A stretch of 64,000 nucleotides of DNA from Fictibacillus marinisediminis (GCF_023149135.1 NZ_JAIWJX010000002.1:3162001-3226000), one strand, 5' to 3'; shown: positions 42,369-50,320, counted from the stretch's first letter. Notes: generated from the letters alone by a model not told the origin. Program-made: numbers and translations.

Positions 42369-43182
42369 TACGATCACCTTCCTTTGGTTCTGGAACTTCC
42401 ACTTTTTGATCTATCGATTTTTGCTCGGCATCTTTATTTACATTTTCTTTGTCCTGTTCAGCTTCATTGGTGTTACTATCTGTTGCTGGGTCAGGTTCTT
42501 TCGTTTCATCCTTAACTTCCGCGGGCTTTTCAGCTGGTTTTTCCTCTGTTTTGTCTTTTCCTGAATCGTCAGATGCCGGTTTTTGTTCCTTTTCTGTCTC
42601 GTTCTCTACATTTTCTTTTTTGGCATCTTTATTTTCATCTTTACTTTTATCTTCATCAGTATTTTGTTCACTACATCCAGTTACAGTAATGCCATCACTC
42701 CAAAGTTCTCCGTTACCAGGATGTCCTGGTCTCTGGAACGCTTTAAACATATAAACGCCATTTTTCGTTGGTAAATATGTAAGGGTTTCTTTTTGGTTCT
42801 TCGTTAGGGCATCCATTTGTCCGGTGTCGACTTTACTGCCACCCTTTGGATTTCCTTTTTCAGCCCACCAAACTTCATATTTAACGGGGCCTTGCATTAT
42901 TTCACCCTTATTTACTATTACAGCGCTAATGTTGCTGCATGAAGAATCTTTAGAGGCAGATAGAAACTCCAGTGAGCTTTTATCCCACTTTCCATCCTCG
43001 GTCTCCCAGGTCCCGGCCTGTATCGTTCCGCTAACATTTGATGTATCATTAAAGTAGGCATTTGTAGTTCCGGTCAGGCCGTAAAGGGAGTACATGAGTG
43101 AATAAAAAATAATGCCAACTTGTAAACTTAGAACAAATACCCAATTCTTTTTTCTGAATTTCCTCAGCCGTTTGCTTCTGAT
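42349..43182 (-). CDS. tapA: TapA-like matrix fibre assembly/anchoring protein, apparent ATC start
   Basis: A 277-codon frame. The N-terminal signal (RSKRLRKFRKKNWVFVLSLQ then VGIIFYSLMYSLYGLTG) is followed by NAYFNDTSN, a domain with two Cys (SSCSNISAVIVNKG...GITVTGCSE) and a long Lys/Glu/Asp-rich tail, as in TapA. GGAGGG lies 7-8 nt before an in-frame ATC at 43182, while the first ATG (43095) falls inside the signal peptide and has no ribosome site. No ATG, GTG or TTG is available near the ribosome site, so a rare ATC start is proposed. TapA promotes TasA fibre assembly and wall attachment. Confidence 0.82.
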   Translation of the reverse strand: MRSKRLRKFRKKNWVFVLSLQVGIIFYSLMYSLYGLTGTTNAYFNDTSNVSGTIQAGTWETEDGKWDKSSLEFLSASKDSSCSNISAVIVNKGEIMQGPVKYEVWWAEKGNPKGGSKVDTGQMDALTKNQKETLTYLPTKNGVYMFKAFQRPGHPGNGELWSDGITVTGCSEQNTDEDKSKDENKDAKKENVENETEKEQKPASDDSGKDKTEEKPAEKPAEVKDETKEPDPATDSNTNEAEQDKENVNKDAEQKSIDQKVEVPEPKEGDRNEDNQN

Positions 43183-43232
43183 GTTGTCTCCCTCCTTTTC
43201 CTAAGGACTTAGACGTTTCTGAGAATCTTGCG

Positions 43233-43408
43233 GTTCTTTTTAACGAACAACTCGTGTTCAGTATAGAACGAATTTACCATTTAAAAAACCTGTGAATTTG
43301 GTTATTTTTGTTCTTTTTAACGTACAAATGACCTAGTTATCTTCTTAAATCGCTCGTTTTCTTAATCTTTCGTTATTTTTAAAGAACGATTCGTTCATTT
43401 TATAGAAC
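43233..43408. promoter_or_regulatory. Cluster of SinR-type operator motifs
   Basis: The 293-bp gap between the tapA-like and capA-like genes holds several matches to the SinR consensus GTTCTYT or its complement: GTTCTTT at 43233-43239 and 43310-43316, ATAGAAC at 43263-43269, AAAGAAC at 43381-43387 and ATAGAAC at 43402-43408. Two pairs form inverted repeats, GTTC-N6-GAAC (43256-43269) and GTTC-N8-GAAC (43393-43408). SinR repression of both flanking genes is inferred. Confidence 0.7.
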
Positions 43409-43475
43409 GAATGTGATTTTGCTCTTGAAATCCCTGCTCAATCGCCTAGTATGGAGGGAGGAGGAAACGCTTACT

Positions 43476-44642
43476 ATGAAAAAAATAACCATCATTTCAA
43501 GTATCTGTGTTGTCATCTTGCTGCTGGTCCTTATTCCTGTTCTAAAAAACAAACCGGCTCAGGAAAGAAAAACGGAGCCTGCAAGCAGCGAGAGGCAAAA
43601 TAAGGACAACATTAAAAAAACAACGGATAAACCGCCAAAAAAGAAGGAACCTCAAGAGACCGTCCACACGGCAACGGTCGGGGCGGTTGGGGATATTCTC
43701 ATTCATGACCGGGTATACAATAAAGCAAAAAAACGTGACGGGTCCTATGACTTTAATCCGATGCTGAAAGAGGTAAAACCCTATTTGGAGAAGCCGGATA
43801 TTACGGTGGCCAATCAGGAGACGATGATTGGCGGGGAAAGGATCGGATTATCCTCCTATCCTTCCTTCAATTCACCTCAGGAAGTCGGGGATGCGCTGAA
43901 GAAGAACGGTGTGGATCTGGTCACGATTGCGAACAACCATACGCTGGATCGAGGAGAGAAAGCCATTTTAAGCGCGATCAACCATTGGAATGAGATTGGC
44001 ATGCCGTATACAGGTGCTTTTCAATCATCCAAGGATCAAAGGATCATCCGTATTCTGAAGCGAAATCAGATCACCTTCTCTTTTTTGAGCTATACCTTTG
44101 GAACGAATGGCATCCCTGTACCTAAGGGCAAACCGTATCTTGTTAACCTGATCGATGTGAAAAAGATGAAAGCAGACCTTCATCAGGCAGAAAAAATTTC
44201 TGATGTTGTGGTGATCAGTCTCCACTTTGGGAACGAATACGAGCGGATGCCAAATGAGGCACAAAAAGAACTTGTCCATATGGCAGCGGATTCAGGTGCG
44301 GATATCATCATCGGGCATCATCCTCACGTGCTTCAGCCGGTTTCCTGGATAAAGAAAAAGAACGGAGAGCGGGCATTCGCAGCATATTCTCTTGGCAACT
44401 TCTTTTCCGGACAGACAGGCCCTTATAAAAACATCGGGGGAATGATGGATATCAAGGTGAAGAAGATTCAAAGAGGAAATAACGTTAAAATCGAGCTTGA
44501 AAACCCTGCATTTCTCCCAACCTGGGTTGACCGATCATGGCATGTTCATCCGATGCAGGACGTAAAAACGCAAAAAAAACAGTATCGTGAAATAAAAAAA
44601 CATATGAACCAATATGTGCCTGAACTGCAGTTTTCATTTTAA
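43476..44642 (+). CDS. CapA-family (PGA_cap) metallophosphatase-like membrane protein
   Basis: A 388-residue protein: N-terminal membrane helix (ITIISSICVVILLLVLIPVL), charged linker, and a PGA_cap domain (VGAVGDILIHDRVY, VANQETMIGGE, LVTIANNHTLDRGE, ISLHFGNEYERMP, IIIGHHPHVLQPV). The domain is a calcineurin-like fold found in PgsA/CapA, which is needed for poly-gamma-glutamate capsule export. pgsB and pgsC are not present here. GGAGGAGGAAACGC precedes ATG 43476. It shares its upstream region with the matrix operon. Confidence 0.88.
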   Translation: MKKITIISSICVVILLLVLIPVLKNKPAQERKTEPASSERQNKDNIKKTTDKPPKKKEPQETVHTATVGAVGDILIHDRVYNKAKKRDGSYDFNPMLKEVKPYLEKPDITVANQETMIGGERIGLSSYPSFNSPQEVGDALKKNGVDLVTIANNHTLDRGEKAILSAINHWNEIGMPYTGAFQSSKDQRIIRILKRNQITFSFLSYTFGTNGIPVPKGKPYLVNLIDVKKMKADLHQAEKISDVVVISLHFGNEYERMPNEAQKELVHMAADSGADIIIGHHPHVLQPVSWIKKKNGERAFAAYSLGNFFSGQTGPYKNIGGMMDIKVKKIQRGNNVKIELENPAFLPTWVDRSWHVHPMQDVKTQKKQYREIKKHMNQYVPELQFSF

Positions 44643-44650
44643 TAAGAGAA

Positions 44651-44719
44651 GGAGACCCGGTCTGATCTTAACTTCACCCCGATACAATTGGGGGAAGATC
44701 AGGCTAGGGTCTCCTTTTT
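44651..44719 (+). terminator. Intrinsic terminator of the capA-like gene
   Basis: GGAGACCC (44651-44658) and CTGATCTT-type inner pairs close with GGGTCTCC, followed by TTTTT. Confidence 0.85.
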
Positions 44720-44870
44720 ATGCTTCGCCTTTTGATTTCGGGCTTTTTGTATCGCGCTTTGGAATATCATCTGCGAACTTATCGTCAGAGAACTCTACGT
44801 CTGTCATGCTTTCTGTCGGGGTTTGATTGTTCTTGGCGGCAGCATCTTTGGAATGTTTTCTTTTAGCCAT
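44718..44870 (-). CDS. Small charged hypothetical protein, 50 residues
   Basis: A 50-codon gene, MAKRKHSKDAAAKNNQTPTE onward, ending SPKSKGEA, highly charged and probably disordered. AAAGGAGGAACGATACCAG precedes the ATG. It ends at the terminator shared with capA. Small charged proteins of this sort are common in Bacillus spores, but I cannot place it in a family. Confidence 0.6.
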   Translation of the reverse strand: MAKRKHSKDAAAKNNQTPTESMTDVEFSDDKFADDIPKRDTKSPKSKGEA

Positions 44871-44929
44871 CTGGTATCGTTCCTCCTTTTAAATTCCTAT
44901 ATAGTGTGTGAAGAAATGAAGGATCTGAT

Positions 44930-44961
44930 TCCAAAAGAAAAAGCATTCCGAGTAGGAACGC
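44930..44961 (-). terminator. Intrinsic terminator of the 49-residue zinc protein gene
   Basis: GCGTTCC pairs with GGAATGC (one G-T), then TTTTTCTTTT on the minus strand. Confidence 0.65.
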
Positions 44962-45110
44962 TAATCGCCAATGGCTTTGCTGACACAATGGTCGCAAACG
45001 GCTATTTGTCTTTCTTCCCAGCTGATAAGCTCATTGTTGCAAACCATGCAATGCTCGGACTGCATAGCCCGTTGATCTCCTTGCTGGTTTTCTTCGTTCA
45101 CAAAGTCCAT
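44961..45110 (-). CDS. Small putative zinc-binding protein, 49 residues
   Basis: A 49-codon frame, MDFVNEENQQ then SEHCMVCNNELISWEERQIAVCDHCVSK: two CxxC knuckles 14 residues apart, a typical zinc-ribbon spacing. AAGGAGG lies about 11 bp before the ATG. The knuckle layout recalls small sporulation regulators such as Gin (CsfB), but the sequence is not close enough to assign one. Confidence 0.7.
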   Translation of the reverse strand: MDFVNEENQQGDQRAMQSEHCMVCNNELISWEERQIAVCDHCVSKAIGD

Positions 45111-45310
45111 GATGGAATCCGCCTCCTTCTCCCTAGTATATTCAAAAAAGAAGACTGCTTATTCTATACTATTGTTTGATATTTCCGACAAAAATCCTGC
45201 TTCCTCTAACATTATTTTTAAAAAGTAAGCTATGTTTGCTGCCTCTGTTCAATAAAGGAGAAGCTCCCCTTTTTGCAGAATGTTTTGTTCTTATACAGGA
45301 GGAATAGGAT

Positions 45311-46648
45311 ATGACCCGACTTATAAACAAAACAACATTAAAAGCAAGACTGAAAAATTATATGACGGCGTATGACCGATTAGGCTATTTTAATGGCTCT
45401 GTGCTTGCAGCATATAAAGGAGAAATTTTGATTCATGAAGGATATGGTTCGGCCAGCCGGACGTTCAACATACCAAATTCACCCCAAACCCGCTTTCCGA
45501 TCGCTTCCCTGACCAAAAACTTTACGGCAGCGGCTATCCTTTTGCTTGAGGAGCAAGGTTTAATGAAACTCGAGGATACCGGAGCACTTTTTATAGAGGG
45601 ACTCACCTATGCTAAACAAGTGACCATTCATCAGCTTCTTTCCAACACATCTGGAGTATCCGATTTTACCTCCATGCAGAATTATTGGACAAAAGAGATG
45701 AGGCTTCCCGCAGATATTACTGGACTGATCCATAGAATCAAAGACAAACCTCTTGAATTTGAGCCTGGTTCTCAATACAGTTATTGCAACTCAAATTACA
45801 TTTTACTGACAGCAATTATAGAAAAGGTTTCAGGACAATCCTATACCCATTTTCTTCAGGAAAATCTTCTAAAACCCTTTGGCCTTATGAATACCGGTGT
45901 ATTGGACGGAAGAACCATAGTTCAAAATTTGGCAGCAGGTTATACGGTAAATAAAGACTTTGTGAATCCTGATTATATTGATATGAGTTTTCCGCTTGGG
46001 GCATATGGTATGTATTCTACTACTGAAGATCTGTTTAGGTGGACGGAAGCGTTGTTTTCCGGAAAGGTATTGAATAAAAGGTCGCTAAAAAAAATGCTCA
46101 CACCCTGCCAAGGCAATTATGGATATGGCTGGGGTTTTGATAATATTGGTGAAACTGCGGCTGCCTGTCATTTTGGTGATGTGAACGGATATTGTGCTGA
46201 AATGCTGAAAAGCCTGGATGGAGAGATCACGGTGATCGTCATGAGCAATTTTAATTTAACCCCTGTTACAAAAATCAATCGTGACCTGGCAAAAATATTA
46301 CTGCATGAAGAAGTACGAAGTCCAGTATTTTACGAAGAACGAATTAGGGAGACTGAGATTTCTGCAACTGTACAAGGAACGTATTCTTCTAAAACGAATG
46401 ATGTCTCTTTAACGCTTGAACAGGATGGAAGGACATGGCTCCTAACCATTCCAAAAAGGTATGGAGTTCCTTATACAATCCCGTTACTTCTTGTATCTAA
46501 AACAGATGCTGATTATGAATTCATCTCCAGCTTCACACCTGAAAGAGTGAAAGTGATAATGAATGAGGAGAACAAAGAAATCATCGTAATCCACGAGGAC
46601 ACGGACGGAATACAAACTCATTATACAAAAATAGAAAGAAGCAGCTGA
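45311..46648 (+). CDS. Cytoplasmic beta-lactamase-fold serine hydrolase
   Basis: A 445-residue class C-type penicillin-binding/esterase protein without signal peptide. SLTK (after TRFPIA) carries the nucleophile Ser and Lys, YCNSNY is the YxN motif, and the third motif is replaced by CHFGDVNGY. The C-terminal 110 residues form an extra beta domain (TVQGTYSSKTNDVSL). Peptide or ester hydrolysis is likely; the substrate is unknown. AGGAGGAATAGG precedes the ATG. Confidence 0.88.
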   Translation: MTRLINKTTLKARLKNYMTAYDRLGYFNGSVLAAYKGEILIHEGYGSASRTFNIPNSPQTRFPIASLTKNFTAAAILLLEEQGLMKLEDTGALFIEGLTYAKQVTIHQLLSNTSGVSDFTSMQNYWTKEMRLPADITGLIHRIKDKPLEFEPGSQYSYCNSNYILLTAIIEKVSGQSYTHFLQENLLKPFGLMNTGVLDGRTIVQNLAAGYTVNKDFVNPDYIDMSFPLGAYGMYSTTEDLFRWTEALFSGKVLNKRSLKKMLTPCQGNYGYGWGFDNIGETAAACHFGDVNGYCAEMLKSLDGEITVIVMSNFNLTPVTKINRDLAKILLHEEVRSPVFYEERIRETEISATVQGTYSSKTNDVSLTLEQDGRTWLLTIPKRYGVPYTIPLLLVSKTDADYEFISSFTPERVKVIMNEENKEIIVIHEDTDGIQTHYTKIERSS

Positions 46649-46669
46649 CAAACCAGCTGCTTCCTTTTG
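46638..46669 (+). terminator. Intrinsic terminator
   Basis: GAAGCAGCTG pairs with CAGCTGCTTC, then CTTTTG; it spans the stop codon of the hydrolase gene. Confidence 0.85.
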
Positions 46670-46674
46670 TTATG

Positions 46675-46854
46675 TTATTTATAGGTTGGTTTCAATTGTC
46701 GTTGATAAAGAGTGATCAGTTCATCAAGCTCTTGGCTGATTTTTACGATGGCAGGGTCTGAGTAACTGTTTGCCGATCGGCATGACTGATGTAACTTTTC
46801 CTTAACTTTCTCCATCTGGTCGCAGACGGATTGAAGATTACAATTCACGGGCAC
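46675..46854 (-). CDS. Spo0E-like aspartyl-phosphate phosphatase
   Basis: A 59-residue protein (MPVNCNLQSVCDQMEKVKEK onward) with the Spo0E family signature SQELDELITLY near the C-terminus. Family members dephosphorylate Spo0A~P and delay sporulation. GTG 46854 follows AAAGGAAAGAA; a GTG two codons on (46848) is also possible. It is convergent with the serine hydrolase gene. Confidence 0.82.
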   Translation of the reverse strand: MPVNCNLQSVCDQMEKVKEKLHQSCRSANSYSDPAIVKISQELDELITLYQRQLKPTYK

Positions 46855-46988
46855 TTCTTTCCTTTCCTTACCGAATAGAGTATAAACTACCCTTAACTAT
46901 AGTATCGGTCCATCTGGGAAAATTTACATGTACTTTTTAAGGTTTTTATAAATATTTTTGATTTTTTTCCTTACATGATCATTGTTTC

Positions 46989-47585
46989 TTAGTCCCAGCT
47001 AAAGCGCTCTTCCTTCCAAGGATCTCCATACATATGATAGCCATTTTTCTCCCAAAAACCTGGCGTTTCCATCGGCAGAAATTCAATGGCACGGAGCCAC
47101 TTCGCACTTTTCCAGAAATAGAGATGCGGAACCACTGCACGGAGTGGATACCCATGCTCCGGCGTTAACGATTGTCCATTGTGTGTATGAGCCAGCAAGC
47201 TGGTCTCCTTTAAAAAATCATCCAAAGGAAGATTGGTTGTCCATCCTTCTTCTGCATGCAGAAGGACGTACTTGGCCAAGGGATGAATACCGATGTCTTT
47301 TACAACTTCTTTAACAGCTACTCCTTCCCATGCGTTATCCAATCTGGACCAGCCGGTGACACAATGGATATCATTCGTGGGCGATGATTTCGGAAGTGCC
47401 ATAAGCTCCTCGTAAGTAAAAGTTGCCGGGTTCTCCACCATTCCGTAGATTTTCAGATCCCATTCACTTAAATCCTTGTAGTAAGGAACATTACCATAAT
47501 GAAGAACAGGCCAGCGGGTGGTAACATTCTGATTCGGCGGCACCCTCTCATTATCCTTTTTCTTCGTTATTTTTCCAAAAAACAT
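46989..47585 (-). CDS. yuiH: YuiH-like sulfite oxidase-fold molybdopterin protein
   Basis: A 198-residue protein of the SUOX/MsrP fold without a signal peptide: WDLKIYGMVENPATFTYEELMALP, HCVTGWSRLDNAWEGVAV with the Cys that binds Mo, and GYPLRAVVPHLYFWKSAKW. The substrate is unknown. ATG 47585 follows GGAGGTGCATCAC. It is divergent from bioY, as yuiH and yuiG are in B. subtilis. Confidence 0.9.
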   Translation of the reverse strand: MFFGKITKKKDNERVPPNQNVTTRWPVLHYGNVPYYKDLSEWDLKIYGMVENPATFTYEELMALPKSSPTNDIHCVTGWSRLDNAWEGVAVKEVVKDIGIHPLAKYVLLHAEEGWTTNLPLDDFLKETSLLAHTHNGQSLTPEHGYPLRAVVPHLYFWKSAKWLRAIEFLPMETPGFWEKNGYHMYGDPWKEERFSWD

Positions 47586-47699
47586 GTGATGCACCTCCAA
47601 TAATATCAATATGTAAACCTTATTTAAAAATTAAGTTGACAATAGTCTGTCCTCTGAATTACCATCAATATAGATAAATTACCACATGAGGTGAACCTA

Positions 47700-48293
47700 A
47701 TGAAGTTTAGAGCGATTGATCTAACTCTGGCCGCCATGTTTGCGGCATTGATGGCAGTAGGAGGTAATATTACAGCATGGATTCCTGCCCTCGTCTTTGG
47801 GCAAGTGCCTGTCACCCTTCAAACCTTCTTTTGCATTTTGGCCGGCCTGCTGCTCGGAAGCCGTCTCGGCGCTGTATCGATGATCGTATATACACTTGTC
47901 GGACTGGCTGGTGCTCCTGTGTTCGCAGGATTCTCCGGGGGGCCTTCCATCATTTTCAAACCAACCTTCGGCTTTATTTTATCATTCATTCTTGCCGCTT
48001 ATGTAGCAGGAAAAATTCTTGAGATGGCGAAAAAACCAAGCCTGCCGGTTTTCTTTCTCGCTTCCTTTGCCGGTTTGATCGTCAACTATTTTGTCGGCAC
48101 TACTTTTCTCTATGCCGCACTGACAAACTGGGCAGCTGTTGAAGGTGTCACCTATCTTAGCACTTGGAAAGGAATGCTTCTGTTCCTCCCAAAAGACGTG
48201 ATCCTGACTGCAGTTACCGCTGTAATCTCACCGCGAATTTATAAGGCAGTCGCTAAAAATCGCCGCAGCACATCGAATTCAAACGCAGCTTAA
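47700..48293 (+). CDS. bioY: Biotin transporter substrate-binding subunit BioY
   Basis: A 197-residue membrane protein with six helices, the S component of an ECF biotin importer. ALMAVGGNITAWIPALVFGQVPVTLQTFFCILAGLLLG and VYTLVGLAGAPVFAGFSGGPSIIFKPTFGFILSF are the BioY signatures. ATG 47700 follows GAGGTG. I looked for a BirA operator before it and found no convincing TTGTTAAC dyad. It corresponds to yuiG. Confidence 0.94.
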   Translation: MKFRAIDLTLAAMFAALMAVGGNITAWIPALVFGQVPVTLQTFFCILAGLLLGSRLGAVSMIVYTLVGLAGAPVFAGFSGGPSIIFKPTFGFILSFILAAYVAGKILEMAKKPSLPVFFLASFAGLIVNYFVGTTFLYAALTNWAAVEGVTYLSTWKGMLLFLPKDVILTAVTAVISPRIYKAVAKNRRSTSNSNAA

Positions 48294-48297
48294 ATAC

Positions 48298-48336
48298 AAA
48301 GAGGTACCTCCTGAATGCAGGTGGTACCTCTTTTTT
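48298..48336 (+). terminator. Intrinsic terminator of bioY
   Basis: AGAGGTACC pairs with GGTACCTCT, then TTTTT. Confidence 0.9.
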
Positions 48337-48417
48337 ATGCTGCTTAACCCAACATCCAGTAAGAAAGTTTTATCGAACAAAAAATTTTGACAATTATAGG
48401 ATGAATCGAATATATTA

Positions 48418-48444
48418 TAACCAGTGGTTAGTAACCAATGGTTA
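48418..48444 (+). promoter_or_regulatory. Tandem palindromes, probable TetR operator
   Basis: Two 13-bp dyads, TAACCAGTGGTTA (48418-48430) and TAACCAATGGTTA (48432-48444), are separated by one base, directly in front of the TetR gene's ribosome site. This matches the two-dimer mode of many TetR repressors and points to autoregulation of the three-gene operon. Confidence 0.75.
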
Positions 48445-48457
48445 GGAGTGATGTTTT

Positions 48458-49102
48458 ATGGCAAACAAGCAAGAACTGCGTTCGGAAGAAACCAAGAAAA
48501 ACATCCTTGAAGCAGCTGGAAAACTTTTTGGCAAGCGTGGCTACGAAGTAGTAACGATAAGAGAGATCGCAAAAGAAGCCGGATGCTCGCACACAGCCAT
48601 CTACCTCTATTATAAAGACAAAGAATCGCTGCTCCACCATTTAGCGATGCCGCTCTTACAGGAGCTTAAACTGCAGCTGGAGGATATCTCTCATCGCCAG
48701 GATGCGGGAGGTTCTGCTAAATTAAAATCCATCTGCCGGACCTTTATTGAATTTTGTCTCCTGCATCAGAGTATGTACACCACATTTATCACTGCCGGCT
48801 CTTCCAGAGTGGATGAACAAAATCCAAAACTGCAGATCAACAAAGTCCGGATTGAGCTTTTTCAGCTGTTAATGCGTGTATTGAAAGATGTGCTCGGTAT
48901 TTCTGATAATGAACAATCCCTTGCCTTTGCCCGTATACTTTTCTACAACCTGCACGGCATTATTAGTACCTACCTCAATCATAAAGAGCCTCTTCAAGAG
49001 CTCCTTGTGCGTCTTTCACCCACCTTTGAACAAAGCGTAGAAGCCCTTTTTCTCGGTTTTCATGAAATCATAAAACAAGGAGCGAATAACCATGAAAGTT
49101 GA
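48458..49102 (+). CDS. TetR/AcrR-family transcriptional regulator
   Basis: A 214-residue regulator: N-terminal TetR HTH (NILEAAGKLFGKRGYEVVTIREIAKEAGCSHTAIYLYYKDKESLLHHL) and an all-helical ligand domain resembling TetR_C subfamilies with FIEFCLLHQSMYTTF. The ligand is unknown. It starts a tetR-MBL-yrdB operon and overlaps the next gene by 11 bp. A double palindrome lies just upstream. Confidence 0.93.
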   Translation: MANKQELRSEETKKNILEAAGKLFGKRGYEVVTIREIAKEAGCSHTAIYLYYKDKESLLHHLAMPLLQELKLQLEDISHRQDAGGSAKLKSICRTFIEFCLLHQSMYTTFITAGSSRVDEQNPKLQINKVRIELFQLLMRVLKDVLGISDNEQSLAFARILFYNLHGIISTYLNHKEPLQELLVRLSPTFEQSVEALFLGFHEIIKQGANNHES

Positions 49103-49763
49103 ACAGATTTCCCCTCATATTTGGAGCCTGAAAACATGGATGATCATACCGATCCATGTTTGGGCTGTTCGCGGTAAAGAAGGAATCACTCTTGTAGACG
49201 CAGGAATTCCGATGATGGCGAAAGGAATATTGAATACGATAAATCAGCTGAATGCCGGTCCTCTGCAAAGGATATTGCTGACACACGGCCATTCGGATCA
49301 TACCGGATCTATTTCAGCCATCCTGAAGGATCATGATATTCCGGTATTCGCCCATTCACTTGAAATTCCTTATCTGGAAGGTGACCTTGCCTATCCCCGC
49401 AGAAAGAAGCCTGTTGCATCGGTCTCAAAGGGCATTACCCAGCCCTTGTCTGCTGGAAACGAAGGTGAACTGGAACTCATTCATGGACTAAGACCCTACC
49501 TGACTCCAGGGCACTCTCCAGGCCACACCGTTTATTACCACGAAGAAGATCAGGTACTTCTCGCTGGTGATCTCTTCACGTCCAAGAATGGAAGACTGAA
49601 AAAGCCGATGCCCATGTTCACGGCAGATATGGAAGAAGCCTTCAAGAGCAGCTCCATTGTCAGCCAGCTCAACCCGAAACGTCTTGAGGTTTGCCACGGA
49701 GACACCGTTCTTCATCCCGAAGCACAGATGGCTGACTATCGTTTAAAGGCACGAATTCAATAA
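49092..49763 (+). CDS. Metallo-beta-lactamase fold hydrolase
   Basis: A 223-residue MBL protein. LTHGHSDHTGS is the HxHxDH zinc motif; PGHSPGHTVYY, LLAGDLFTS and VCHGD supply the other ligands. Members include lactonases, thioesterases and glyoxalase II; the substrate is not clear. It is translationally coupled to the TetR gene and likely derepressed by that regulator's ligand. Confidence 0.92.
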   Translation: MKVEQISPHIWSLKTWMIIPIHVWAVRGKEGITLVDAGIPMMAKGILNTINQLNAGPLQRILLTHGHSDHTGSISAILKDHDIPVFAHSLEIPYLEGDLAYPRRKKPVASVSKGITQPLSAGNEGELELIHGLRPYLTPGHSPGHTVYYHEEDQVLLAGDLFTSKNGRLKKPMPMFTADMEEAFKSSSIVSQLNPKRLEVCHGDTVLHPEAQMADYRLKARIQ

Positions 49764-49780
49764 GAAAGCGGGGAAGCATT

Positions 49781-50116
49781 ATGGCCATATTGGGGCCCTT
49801 TCTATTAGGTGTGCTTTTTTTATCAGAGCTCTTTGTATTGGGAGCCTTTGGATACTGGGGATTTCACATGGTCAGCGGATTTTCGAAATATGTTCTCTGC
49901 CTAGTTGCTCCGCTTCTGGTTGCAATCTTTTGGGGAATGCTTCTTTCTCCAAAAGCATCTATTCCGATCCCTATTTCTTTGCGTACCCTGCTTCAGCTCA
50001 CTGTTTTTGCTGCTGGTGCCTTTGCGCTTTATACCTCCGGACACTCTAAATCAGCCCTTATTTTTTTCCTGATCGCCAGCATTGATCTTTTGCTCATCCG
50101 GTTTTTTAGATTATAA
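49781..50116 (+). CDS. YrdB/DUF2568 family membrane protein
   Basis: A 111-residue protein with four hydrophobic helices (FLLGVLFLSELFVLGAFGYWGF; YVLCLVAPLLVAIFWGMLLSP; LLQLTVFAAGAFALYTSG; LIFFLIASIDLLLI), the DUF2568 pattern with ELFVLGAFGYWG and LVAIFWGMLLSPKA. The function is unknown. It is 17 bp after the MBL gene, third in the operon. Confidence 0.85.
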   Translation: MAILGPFLLGVLFLSELFVLGAFGYWGFHMVSGFSKYVLCLVAPLLVAIFWGMLLSPKASIPIPISLRTLLQLTVFAAGAFALYTSGHSKSALIFFLIASIDLLLIRFFRL

Positions 50117-50140
50117 ATTCTTTAGTCCCTATTTTCTTCA

Positions 50141-50188
50141 TAAAAAATCCCGAATAATGAACGTTTTTTAGTGTCCATCATTCGGGAT
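50141..50188 (-). terminator. Intrinsic terminator of the 36-residue membrane peptide gene
   Basis: ATCCCGAATAATG pairs with CATCATTCGGGAT; TTTTTTA follows on the minus strand. It can also stop the converging yrdB-like transcript. Confidence 0.8.
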
Positions 50189-50209
50189 ACAGTACATACC
50201 TAGGCTAGG

Positions 50210-50320
50210 TTAGAATACGTTTTTTAATAACGCTACGATAGTAAATACAATAATTAAAATAGGTATCGCTAAAATGATGTACCAAAAAATTCGTGCTGCC
50301 AATGATTTCTTTTCGCTCAT
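50210..50320 (-). CDS. Single-pass small membrane peptide, 36 residues
   Basis: A 36-codon gene, MSEKKSLAARIFWYIILAIP then one hydrophobic helix ending VALLKNVF. AAAGGGG precedes the ATG and a strong terminator follows, which together make it credible. The family is not recognised. Confidence 0.7.
   Translation of the reverse strand: MSEKKSLAARIFWYIILAIPILIIVFTIVALLKNVF

Noticed and set aside
44823..45179. 118-codon plus frame
   Set aside because: It is antisense to the double-CxxC gene, which has a ribosome site and a terminator.
47640..47700. BirA operator before bioY
   Set aside because: No TTGTTAAC-type dyad of the right spacing was found; only AATTACCA is repeated.
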